Below are positions 34,387 through 41,423 of a stretch of 64,000 bases of DNA, piece by piece. Each line of letters starts with the position of its first letter. The first letter of the stretch is position 1. Source of the stretch: JANYCO01 sp035535995. Lineage in GTDB: Bacteria; Bacteroidota; Bacteroidia; Cytophagales; Cytophagaceae. The notes beneath the pieces are model-generated. The model was not told the DNA's origin and ran no database searches. It worked only from the letters and a program-made list of their open reading frames with translations. The stretch is taken from NCBI GenBank assembly GCA_035535995.1, contig DATLOZ010000005.1, positions 124,001 through 188,000 on the forward strand, written 5' to 3'. The position numbers and the translations under genes were made by a program.

Positions 34387-35495
34387 TATTGCTGAACTGT
34401 CTGCTGGTTGTTTATTTTGCACTTCTGCTGCTATACCAGTGTGTCCTTATGGTTTTGTTTTTTAATTTGAAAGAAGATAAACCTGCAAGTTCTTTCAACG
34501 CCTCCCCTCCTTTTGTTTCGATTCTTATTGCTGCGCGCAATGAAGAAGAAAATATTCTCGACTGTCTTCGTGCTATTGATGGGCTTTCATGGCCTTCCGA
34601 TAAAATGGAGGTACTGATCGGTGATGACCAGTCTACCGACAAGACGGCGGTGTTGGTGGAAACATTCATCCGACATAAATATAATTTTCGTCTGATCCAC
34701 ATCGAAAAAAATCTTGGAGAGGCTAAGGGCAAAGCCAACGTACTGGCCAATCTTGCGCAGGAAGCGAAAGGGGAATTTTTCTTTATCACCGATGCCGATA
34801 TTCAGGTGCCTTCAAATTGGATCCAAAGTTTGCTGGCAAACAAACAGGAAAAGACAGGAATTGTTTCAGGTGTTACGCAGATGCATGTTGCCTCTGTGTT
34901 TGAATACTGCCAGGCAGTAGATTGGATCTACGGTTTCGGTATGATCAAAACTGCTTCTGATTATAATATTCCGGTAAGCGCGGTAGGCAATAATATGATG
35001 ATTGCTGCTTCTACATATCGCAGCACAGGCGGCTATGAAAATATTCCTTTTTCTGTGACAGAAGATCATGCACTGTTTATAGAAACATTGAAAAAAGGCT
35101 GGACGTACAAAAATTTAATGTCTTGTGATTCTCTCGCAATAACAAAACCTATCCCAACGCTTTCCAAATTATTACAACAAAGAAAACGCTGGATGCGAGG
35201 CGCAGTAAAGGTTCCATTCGTGCTTCTTTTTTTTCTGTTGCTCCAATCGCTTTATTTTCCTATCGTACTTGTCATGCTTATTAAATTTCCTTTGGCAGCA
35301 ATTGGCATATGGCTGGCGAAAATTTTATTACAGCAATTTTTTATAGTACACGCTTTTAAAAAACTACGCATCCCTTACCAGCTGCTGAAAGGCGCAATCC
35401 TGTACGAACTTTATTCCAACCTGATTTCATCGTTGATGTTGGTCAATTATGTAATTCCTACTAAGGTGAAGTGGAAAGGGAGAATTTATGTCTGA
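34383..35495 (+). CDS. Membrane glycosyltransferase, family GT2
   Basis: This 370-residue protein has one N-terminal membrane helix (about 3-25), a GT-A domain with SILIAARNEEENILDCL, the nucleotide-binding GDDQSTDKT (Asp pair), the metal-binding DADIQ (DXD-like), and a TEDHALF acceptor-site acid. A QQRKRWMRGA motif (QxxRW) follows. Two or three C-terminal helices complete it, as in processive synthases. Coupled with a deacetylase gene, it may make or modify an amino-sugar polymer, but no export proteins accompany it. Confidence 0.9.
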   Translation: MILLNCLLVVYFALLLLYQCVLMVLFFNLKEDKPASSFNASPPFVSILIAARNEEENILDCLRAIDGLSWPSDKMEVLIGDDQSTDKTAVLVETFIRHKYNFRLIHIEKNLGEAKGKANVLANLAQEAKGEFFFITDADIQVPSNWIQSLLANKQEKTGIVSGVTQMHVASVFEYCQAVDWIYGFGMIKTASDYNIPVSAVGNNMMIAASTYRSTGGYENIPFSVTEDHALFIETLKKGWTYKNLMSCDSLAITKPIPTLSKLLQQRKRWMRGAVKVPFVLLFFLLLQSLYFPIVLVMLIKFPLAAIGIWLAKILLQQFFIVHAFKKLRIPYQLLKGAILYELYSNLISSLMLVNYVIPTKVKWKGRIYV

Positions 35496-35534
35496 ACTTT
35501 GATTACGTTGATTGAATGATGGGCATGGGCGAAT

Positions 35535-35649
35535 TGTCATTCAGAAGGATTCTGAAAAAATAATTTCAAAACTGAAGTTAATAAAACAGGGATAAAGTGT
35601 CACTATAAGCGTTTGTGCAGACTCTGCACAAGTTTCTTCCTGAATGACA
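35535..35649. repeat. TGTCATTCAGAAGGA inverted-repeat family, long copy
   Basis: It opens TGTCATTCAGAAGGATTCTG and closes TTTCTTCCTGAATGACA, with interior TTTGTGCAGACTCTGCACAAG forming its own stem. It is about 115 bases, against 61 for the copy at 16223, and lies between convergent genes. Confidence 0.8.
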
Positions 35650-35666
35650 AATCAATGTAATGAAAT

Positions 35667-36062
35667 TCAGACATCTCTTGTCAACCGTTCACTCTGTACC
35701 TCATAAGCTATATCCGCAAGCTCCATTTTCAGGTCGGTTTGGAAAAGCAATACTTCTTTGTCTTCCGCTTCTTCGTTGGTGAGGGCTTCGGCGTTTTCGA
35801 TCACTTCGCGGTATTTTTCTACGCGGTCGTTGCACCAGTGCATAAAGTCTTCAGGAATGTTCATCCATGGAAAACGATTTTTATCCTGGAAGAAAAAATC
35901 ACAATGGCCATTTTCATATACAGAAAACAAAGGGCCGCTGAGTTGTTCATTTACGGGTTCCAGGCTTTGCCAAAGGCTAAAGAATTTTTCTGAGTGTAAT
36001 TTCGGGCGGTGAAAAGCATCCCAAAAGATATCGCGAAACCGCTCTAAAATTTCTTCGTTCAT
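35667..36062 (-). CDS. Hypothetical acidic protein, coupled to L,D-transpeptidase gene
   Basis: The ATG at 36062 lies one base after the stop of the upstream gene, so this 131-residue start is preferred to an in-frame ATG at 36128 that would overlap that gene. There is no signal peptide or membrane segment. It is acidic and helical with aromatic patches (FRDIFWDAF, FFSLWQSLEP, FPWMNIPEDFMHWCNDRVEKY). I do not recognise the family. A cytoplasmic partner of the coupled enzyme is only an inference from spacing. Confidence 0.65.
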   Translation of the reverse strand: MNEEILERFRDIFWDAFHRPKLHSEKFFSLWQSLEPVNEQLSGPLFSVYENGHCDFFFQDKNRFPWMNIPEDFMHWCNDRVEKYREVIENAEALTNEEAEDKEVLLFQTDLKMELADIAYEVQSERLTRDV

Positions 36063-36063
36063 A

Positions 36064-36798
36064 TTAGTTGATTTTATAAGACCCGGTATTGCTGATGCCG
36101 ATCGAAGGAAGTTGTTTGTTTTTTTCAAAATGATCGTAACCTGGCTGAAGGTTTTGCCAAAAGGTTAAAAGTGAAGGGTAGTCTTTGTAATGTTCTGAAA
36201 ATAATTTCAATTTTTCCTCGCTCATGCGAAAAGGGAAAATATGAACCGGGATCTGGCTTTGCCCGTTATTCCTGGCTTCTACGGCAGCAATGTAAATTTC
36301 CTTGATCTTATCATTAGTCATCGCCATACAGCCGATCGAAGCACAGTAGCCATGAATAAAAATATCGCCGCCGGGAGATTTAGCATCGCTTAATATTTTA
36401 TCAGAAGCATTGGGATAATTTAATCCTAGTGATAAATGATAACTACTGTAAGGATTAAACCGGTCGATATGATAAAATCCTTCCGGCACTTGATAGTCTC
36501 CCATTTTTCTTTTAGGTCCCGGATAGCCTGAAGCGCTGCATACCTCGTAGGTATTGATGAGTGTGTATTTTCCTTTATTATTCCTGGCCCAAAGCTCCAG
36601 TTCTTTTTCATATTTAAACACTCTGATAAAAAGACTGAAAGCAGAAAAGTCTACGCCTTTTTCCTCGTAGAGTTGGCGTAGACTTTGTTCTTTGTCCTGG
36701 TAAGCTTCTTTTACACGGGTATATTTCATCTGCTCGGATTTGAAATCTCCGGCAGAGAAGAGGAGAAACATCAGAATACTTAAGACTGCTGTTTTCAT
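36064..36798 (-). CDS. L,D-transpeptidase, YafK/YkuD-type
   Basis: This 244-residue protein has a signal peptide (MKTAVLSILMFLLFSAG). The YkuD domain (about residues 50-190) carries the catalytic signature: His in FIHGYCASIGCMAM (HGxx...SxGCxxM with the nucleophile Cys). The GYPGPKRKMGDYQVPEGFYHI strand precedes it. Enzymes of this fold make 3-3 cross-links or attach proteins in peptidoglycan; YafK-type members cleave the lipoprotein-peptidoglycan bond. A coupled cytoplasmic protein gene follows one base later. Confidence 0.9.
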   Translation of the reverse strand: MKTAVLSILMFLLFSAGDFKSEQMKYTRVKEAYQDKEQSLRQLYEEKGVDFSAFSLFIRVFKYEKELELWARNNKGKYTLINTYEVCSASGYPGPKRKMGDYQVPEGFYHIDRFNPYSSYHLSLGLNYPNASDKILSDAKSPGGDIFIHGYCASIGCMAMTNDKIKEIYIAAVEARNNGQSQIPVHIFPFRMSEEKLKLFSEHYKDYPSLLTFWQNLQPGYDHFEKNKQLPSIGISNTGSYKIN

Positions 36799-36810
36799 AA
36801 AAGAGAGCTT

Positions 36811-36866
36811 AGTATAATTATGAGTAAATGGTTAATTCAACATTCATAACTCATAATTCATAACTT
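36811..36866. repeat. TCATAACTCATAATTCAACATTCATAA family repeat
   Basis: An AATTATGAGTAAATGG arm faces TTAATTCAACATTCATAACTCATAATTCATAACTT. It lies between the start of the transpeptidase gene and the stop of the small lipoprotein gene. Confidence 0.7.
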
Positions 36867-37007
36867 TTAATGATGACGTTTTTGTTTCATCTTTTTCTCC
36901 TGATGCGGTTTGAATGGCTGATGGTTAGCCGCCTGCTTCTGCTTAAGAGCTCTGCAGGAAACCGTGGCGATCACGACAAAAAGGATGAATACACTTATTT
37001 TTTTCAT
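36867..37007 (-). CDS. Small lipoprotein, Lys/His-rich (46 residues)
   Basis: The ATG at 37007 (MKKISVFILFVVIATVSC) gives a lipoprotein signal with lipobox TVSC. The mature tail is about 29 residues, almost wholly basic and polar (LKQKQAANHQPFKPHQEKKM). A longer start at 37049 would overlap trhO and spoil the signal peptide. It begins 31 bases after the stop of trhO, so it may be the second gene of that transcript. Function is unknown. Composition resembles the 50-residue secreted protein at 33450. Confidence 0.65.
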   Translation of the reverse strand: MKKISVFILFVVIATVSCRALKQKQAANHQPFKPHQEKKMKQKRHH

Positions 37008-37038
37008 AATTGGGTAACTACTTAGGTGTTGGTTTATA

Positions 37039-38004
37039 TTATTCTTCAATGGTGGATTTGCGTTTCATTCCTTTCACAGGATTGTAGCCGTTCAATTCTT
37101 TGGCATAATAGCCGGTGCCGTCGTAAGGTCTTTTCGCTGTATGACCTTTGCAGGTCTCAGAGCAGGCTCCCTCCAGCTTCCAGCCACAGTCTTCGCAGAT
37201 AGGCACGTGAATGTTACATTCTGAATTAGCACAGTTGACCATACGGTCGTTGATGTTGCCGCAAACATAGCATTTCGAAATGATAGTGGGATTTACGTTG
37301 TTGACATCGATTACTACGCGGTTGTCGAAGACGTAGCATTTTCCATCGAAGTCTTCGCCGCCTGCTTCCATGCCGTATTTAATGATACCTCCATGAAGTT
37401 GGTATACATTTTCAAAACCATTTTCCAGCAGGAAGGCGCTTGCCTTTTCGCATTTGATGCCGCCGGTGCAATAGGTCAATACTTTTTTGTCTTTGTATTG
37501 CTCGAGCTCTTTGATCTTCGCAGGAAAATCGCGGAAATTGTCGATGTCAAGGGTCACGGCGTTTTTGAATTTGCCTACGCCATGTTCGTAGTTGCTGCGC
37601 ACATCCAGGATGATCACATCTTCCTGGTCTTTCATTTGTTTGAACTCTTCCGGTTCCAGGTGAATACCAGTGCGCTCATAAGGTTTGATATGTTTGAGGG
37701 AGGAATGGACGATCTCAGGTTTTACGCGGACATGCATTTTTTGAAATGCCATTTTATCTGAGTAATCCACCTTGAAATCGGTTTTAGCAAAGCGAGGATC
37801 GGCGTGCACGGCAGTCATGTATTTTTCGCAGTCTTCTACCAGACCAGAAACTGTTCCGTTTAATCCTTCACCGGCTACAATGATGCGGCCCCTAAGATTG
37901 AGATCGAGGCACAGACGATGATGCTCTTCCCTGAACTGTTCAGGAGCGTCTATCTTTGCATAGCAATAATAGAGCAGGACGCTATACTTATTTTCTTTTT
38001 CCAT
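37039..38004 (-). CDS. trhO: tRNA uridine-34 hydroxylase TrhO (rhodanese family)
   Basis: This 321-residue protein has an N-terminal ferredoxin-like domain (GRIIVAGEGLNGTVSG, about residues 39-54) and a rhodanese domain (about 125-225) with the active-site loop YCTGGIKCEKAS (C179 and C185). The Cys-rich C-terminus (CYVCGN, NCANSECN, CEDCGWKLEGACSETC) is probably zinc-binding. TrhO/YceA makes 5-hydroxyuridine at the tRNA wobble position using oxygen. mnmA, another U34 modifier, is also in this window but unlinked. A small hairpin (CTTAGTTTCAGACTAAG) lies just upstream of the start. Confidence 0.94.
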   Translation of the reverse strand: MEKENKYSVLLYYCYAKIDAPEQFREEHHRLCLDLNLRGRIIVAGEGLNGTVSGLVEDCEKYMTAVHADPRFAKTDFKVDYSDKMAFQKMHVRVKPEIVHSSLKHIKPYERTGIHLEPEEFKQMKDQEDVIILDVRSNYEHGVGKFKNAVTLDIDNFRDFPAKIKELEQYKDKKVLTYCTGGIKCEKASAFLLENGFENVYQLHGGIIKYGMEAGGEDFDGKCYVFDNRVVIDVNNVNPTIISKCYVCGNINDRMVNCANSECNIHVPICEDCGWKLEGACSETCKGHTAKRPYDGTGYYAKELNGYNPVKGMKRKSTIEE

Positions 38005-38045
38005 TGAACGGCTTAGTTTCAGACTAAGTGTTTTGAAGTTATGAA

Positions 38046-38107
38046 TTATGAATGTTGAATTATGAGTTGTTATTTATCATTCATAACTCATAATTCAACA
38101 TTCATAA
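38046..38107. repeat. Perfect 23-bp stem AT-rich palindromic repeat
   Basis: TTATGAATGTTGAATTATGA... (38046-38068) pairs without mismatch with 38085-38107. It is a member of the TCATAACTCATAATTCAACATTCATAA family, between the NeuD-like gene and trhO on the same strand. Confidence 0.85.
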
Positions 38108-38113
38108 CTTTAT

Positions 38114-38749
38114 TTATTTTACTTTTTGTGCAGGGTTTCCAAAGACAGTTTCGCTGTCTTTTACTTCGGCGATCACTATGGAGCCTGCGCCGATGCGGGC
38201 GTTTTTGCCAATCGTAACGCCTGCTACGATGGTTACTCCGGAACCGATGAAAGCTCCTTTGCCGATCTTCGCACCTGCTCCAATGATACTACCGGCGCCG
38301 ATTTGCACCATATCACCGATCTCTGCATCGTATTCGATCACGGCATTGGAACCAATGATACAATAATTGTTGATCTTGGCATTTGCATTTACAACAACTC
38401 CGGCATTGAACATATTGCCATGGCCAATGAAAGCAGAGGGAGCAAGTGAAATGTTTTTATGAAAAGCATTTACCGGCATTACCTTCCGGCGCTCCTGCAG
38501 CATCTCCACAAGTGCGGCTTTCAGCTTATTATCGTCTGTAGCTACAAAGGCTTCGCATTTTTTTCCAATCAGTTTTAAAAAACCATCGTTGTCGGTGCTG
38601 CCAAGTACGCTTACACCATTGATCTCGGTGTTGTGCAGTTTCGTATCGTCGTCGAGCAGACAGTAGACTATCACATCATTGCTTTGGAAAATATCCAATG
38701 CTACTCTTCCCAATCCTTTTGCCCCGAAAATTATTACTGGATTTTCCAC
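38114..38749 (-). CDS. NeuD-like sugar O-/N-acetyltransferase
   Basis: This 211-residue protein has an N-terminal Rossmann-like PglD_N domain (IIFGAKGLGRVALDIF), then left-handed beta-helix hexapeptide repeats (about residues 95-205; IGSNAVI, IGDMVQI, IGAGAKI, IGKNARI). Such enzymes transfer acetyl from acetyl-CoA to sialic acid, perosamine or amino sugars for surface glycans. No sugar-nucleotide cluster flanks it. It has an exact -7 promoter element and runs divergent from the ceramidase-like gene. Confidence 0.9.
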   Translation of the reverse strand: MENPVIIFGAKGLGRVALDIFQSNDVIVYCLLDDDTKLHNTEINGVSVLGSTDNDGFLKLIGKKCEAFVATDDNKLKAALVEMLQERRKVMPVNAFHKNISLAPSAFIGHGNMFNAGVVVNANAKINNYCIIGSNAVIEYDAEIGDMVQIGAGSIIGAGAKIGKGAFIGSGVTIVAGVTIGKNARIGAGSIVIAEVKDSETVFGNPAQKVK

Positions 38750-38809
38750 TTATATTTTAATAAACTGATAACAACTATTTTACTGTAAATTTAATCTTCT
38801 ACAGACTCG

Positions 38810-38817
38810 CAAATATA
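38810..38817 (-). promoter_or_regulatory. -7 promoter element for the NeuD-like gene
   Basis: On the minus strand this reads TATATTTG, an exact TAnnTTTG match. ATTG at about 38837-38840 lies 19 bases further upstream as a near -33 match. The predicted leader is about 55 bases. Confidence 0.6.
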
Positions 38818-38959
38818 GGACTAAAATTGTATTATTACAATTAACAATCGCGTTTACAATAGCCGGATGGCTTGTGAATCGCTTTGGTTATGTTGTTAAA
38901 TTTTTAAAAATACAAAACCGATTGTGAAGGCCTTTGGCTGTTAACAACGTAAAGACATT

Positions 38960-39661
38960 ATGCCCGACAAAACCGAATGGATGAAGCTCCACGAGCAAAT
39001 GCCCGATGGAGGCCCGATCTACACGGAGACCAATCCAATGGAATTCATTGCAGAACCCTGGAATGCGGTAAGCTCCCTGGCCTTTTTGATTCCTGCTATC
39101 TATTGGTTCTGGAAATGCCGTCACCGTTTTTATGAAAACAGTTTTCTTTTAAGCTGCTGTACACTCCTGGCTATTGGTGGCTTGGGTAGTACGTTCTATC
39201 ATGCTTTTCGTAAATTTCCTTTTTTGCTGATGATGGATGTACTGCCGATCATAGTACTTACGTTGTTGGTGAGCATTTATTTCTGGTTAAAAATTCTTTC
39301 CAAATGGTGGCTCCTGCTTCCCATCATTGTGCCCGCCATATGGCTTCGCTACTGGGCCATGATGCAGTTGCCGGCGCACGATGGTATCAACCTTGGGTAT
39401 TTTATTTCAGGTACATTGATATTTCTGCCTTTGCTTTTTTTACTGATCCGCACCAAATTTCTCAAATGGTATGATATCCTGCTGGCCTTGTCATTCTTGG
39501 GCTTGGCGCTATTCTTCCGGAAGATCGATGCATGGTATCCGCCTTTGTTATCAATCGGTACACATTGGCTTTGGCACTTGCTATGTGCAGCAGGAGCTTT
39601 TTATCTGGGGAAATATATTTACGATCTTGAAAATGCCGACAAAACAATTGCACAGATTTAA
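38960..39661 (+). CDS. Ceramidase-like CREST-superfamily membrane protein
   Basis: This 233-residue protein has about seven membrane helices. CREST motifs are visible: Glu and Asn/Ser in FIAEPWNAVSSLAF (first helix), GGLGSTFYHAFR with Ser/His (end of helix two), MDVLP with Asp (helix three), and the final GTHWLWHLL with two His. These residues form the zinc site in alkaline ceramidases and PAQR receptors. An integral-membrane amidase acting on a ceramide-like or other lipid is inferred; Bacteroidota can make sphingolipids. The 3' end overlaps the next gene by 29 bases. Confidence 0.8.
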   Translation: MPDKTEWMKLHEQMPDGGPIYTETNPMEFIAEPWNAVSSLAFLIPAIYWFWKCRHRFYENSFLLSCCTLLAIGGLGSTFYHAFRKFPFLLMMDVLPIIVLTLLVSIYFWLKILSKWWLLLPIIVPAIWLRYWAMMQLPAHDGINLGYFISGTLIFLPLLFLLIRTKFLKWYDILLALSFLGLALFFRKIDAWYPPLLSIGTHWLWHLLCAAGAFYLGKYIYDLENADKTIAQI

Positions 39662-40520
39662 AAGACGTTTATTCCTCTTTGGTTTTACAATACTGGTCTT
39701 GGTCTTATCCGGTCAGCTTCTCTCGGGCTGTCTGAGTTTTCGGATGAGCCCTAAACAAACAAGGAAAGAATTTAAAGGCCAGCCTTGCCAGCCTCAATTT
39801 CATTCGTATGTAGTGGAAGGACGAACAATGAATTATGTTTCCAATGGTTCGGATTCCTTGCCTTTAGTAGTCTTCGTGCATGGCTCGCCAGGTTCCTGGA
39901 GTGCGTTTGTAGATTTTTTTAAAGACAGTATTCTTTTGCAAAAGATACAAATGATTTCAGTAGACCGCCCTGGTTTTGGATATTCAGAATATGGGAAAGG
40001 AGAACCTTCGCTGGATCGCCAGGCAGCGTTATTGAAACCAGTGTTAGAACAAAATAAGAAAAACCGGAAACTGATCTTAATAGGTCACTCGCTGGGAGGC
40101 CCAGTAATAGTGAAGATGGCTATGACCTATCCGGAATTGATCGATCACATGATCATAGTAGCAGGCTCTGTAGACCCAGAGCTGGAACCCCAAGAATGGT
40201 ACCGCAAACCAATGGCCAGCGCTTTCATACGTTGGATGTTGCCAGGATCGATCAGAGCGTCTAATGAAGAAATTTTAGGATTGAAGCCAGAACTGGAAAA
40301 AATGATCCCAAATTGGTCGTCGATAAAGATACCTGTAACGGTTATACAGGGGTTACAGGACGACCTGGTACCTCCCGGCAATGCTGATTTTGCAAAAAAA
40401 ATGTTGGTGAATGCACCGGTAAAATTAGTACTGGATACTGAGATGAATCATTTTATCCCATGGAAAAAGCCAGCGTTGATAAGAGACGCAATTATGGAAG
40501 CGTTAAATGATCAGAAATAA
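39633..40520 (+). CDS. Lipoprotein alpha/beta hydrolase
   Basis: The ATG at 39633 gives 295 residues with a lipobox LLSGC (about residue 30). The larger upstream extension of this frame only shadows the ceramidase-like gene. The hydrolase fold has VFVHGSPGSW (oxyanion loop), DRPGFGYSE, the nucleophile elbow GHSLGGPV with Ser, an Asp in GLQDDLVPPG, and the His in MNHFIPW. It overlaps the ceramidase-like gene by 29 bases, so co-translation is likely. An envelope esterase acting on the same lipids is a reasonable guess. Confidence 0.88.
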   Translation: MPTKQLHRFKRRLFLFGFTILVLVLSGQLLSGCLSFRMSPKQTRKEFKGQPCQPQFHSYVVEGRTMNYVSNGSDSLPLVVFVHGSPGSWSAFVDFFKDSILLQKIQMISVDRPGFGYSEYGKGEPSLDRQAALLKPVLEQNKKNRKLILIGHSLGGPVIVKMAMTYPELIDHMIIVAGSVDPELEPQEWYRKPMASAFIRWMLPGSIRASNEEILGLKPELEKMIPNWSSIKIPVTVIQGLQDDLVPPGNADFAKKMLVNAPVKLVLDTEMNHFIPWKKPALIRDAIMEALNDQK

Positions 40521-40559
40521 ACAATCTCTTACTCTCGCCCCTATAGTCATTATGTTTTA

Positions 40560-41162
40560 TTACCAGTCTTGAGTCTTCTTAACAGGAGCGATATACATTG
40601 TTTCCGGTTTTTTATTCTCAACAGCTTTTTTCAGGTCTGCGATCTTCTGTTTTACGTGCGCGTCGGTTGTGTTCTTATGTTTTTCCCAGGCACTTTGCCA
40701 GCCCGGGAATTTTTCTTCTTCCAATGGTTTTTCTTTTCCTGTAGGATTGTATTTGTAAAATTTGTCTTGCTTATAATATTCAAATACAAAATTGGTAAAC
40801 ACATAGCGGTAGCGGTTTTCCTTCAATTCGATCGAAAGATCATAGCGGATCGCTCCATGGATCTCTTTGAGCACTCCCGGATTGAGGTATACAAGAAAAC
40901 GACCTCTGGTGGCAATCTTCCGGGTAATGCTATCGATTGTTGTATTGCTTTTAGGATAACTGTATTTTACCCATTCGTTGATGCGTTTAAAAAGAGTATC
41001 GGCCGGAATGCTGTCCATTCTAACTACATCCAGATAAGTGATCTTACCTGTTTCGTCTTTTGGCATAACTATTTGACCATTCGCATTAAAAATTGTGGAG
41101 CAAAATAAAAAAACCACAATAGTTTGCAGCACTAAGCTTTTCTTTTTATCGATCATTTCCAT
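40560..41162 (-). CDS. DUF4468-type exported protein
   Basis: This 200-residue protein has a signal peptide ending NANGQ (about residue 30). The GKITYLDVVRMDSIPADTLFKRINEWV opening and the following beta-strands (IHGAIRYDLSIELKENRYRYVFTNFVFEY) fit the TBP-like DUF4468 domain as I remember it in Bacteroidota. A charged helical tail follows (HKNTTDAHVKQKIADLKKAVENKK). It is likely periplasmic. Function is unknown. It lies convergent to the lipoprotein hydrolase gene, with 39 bases between. Confidence 0.75.
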   Translation of the reverse strand: MEMIDKKKSLVLQTIVVFLFCSTIFNANGQIVMPKDETGKITYLDVVRMDSIPADTLFKRINEWVKYSYPKSNTTIDSITRKIATRGRFLVYLNPGVLKEIHGAIRYDLSIELKENRYRYVFTNFVFEYYKQDKFYKYNPTGKEKPLEEEKFPGWQSAWEKHKNTTDAHVKQKIADLKKAVENKKPETMYIAPVKKTQDW

Positions 41163-41235
41163 GTTCTGTGTATTTATGGCTTAAATATAAACTTTTTTAG
41201 AGGAATAGGAAACAAAATTTGATTTCAGGGCAAAA

Positions 41236-41315
41236 AGCTGGATACCAGATGCCGGATAAAATGATTTAAATCACTTTTATATCCGATATCTGATACCAGA
41301 TGCCTGATATCAATT
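41236..41315. repeat. GGATACCAGATACCGGAT palindromic repeat, copy 2
   Basis: GGATACCAGATGCCGGATAA (from 41240) faces TTTTATATCCGATATCTGAT (from 41275), an imperfect inverted repeat of about 22 bases. GATACCAGATGCC also occurs twice in direct orientation. It lies upstream of the DUF4468 gene and 108 bases before glycogen synthase. Confidence 0.7.
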
Positions 41316-41423
41316 TACATAACAAATATTTGTACTGATCTTCTTCTAAACTTTAGCACAAATATTTTTTGCCATCCACTTTATTTGCATAAATTTCAGA
41401 ATTATTCATAATAACATTACAAC

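Noticed and set aside
36063..36128. Longer start of the 35667-36062 gene
   Set aside because: It would overlap the transpeptidase gene by 65 bases; the ATG one base after that gene's stop is the typical coupled arrangement.
39471..39632. Upstream extension of the lipoprotein hydrolase frame
   Set aside because: The extra 54 residues are Trp/Cys-rich, overlap the ceramidase-like gene and hide the lipobox; the ATG at 39633 gives a clean lipoprotein signal.
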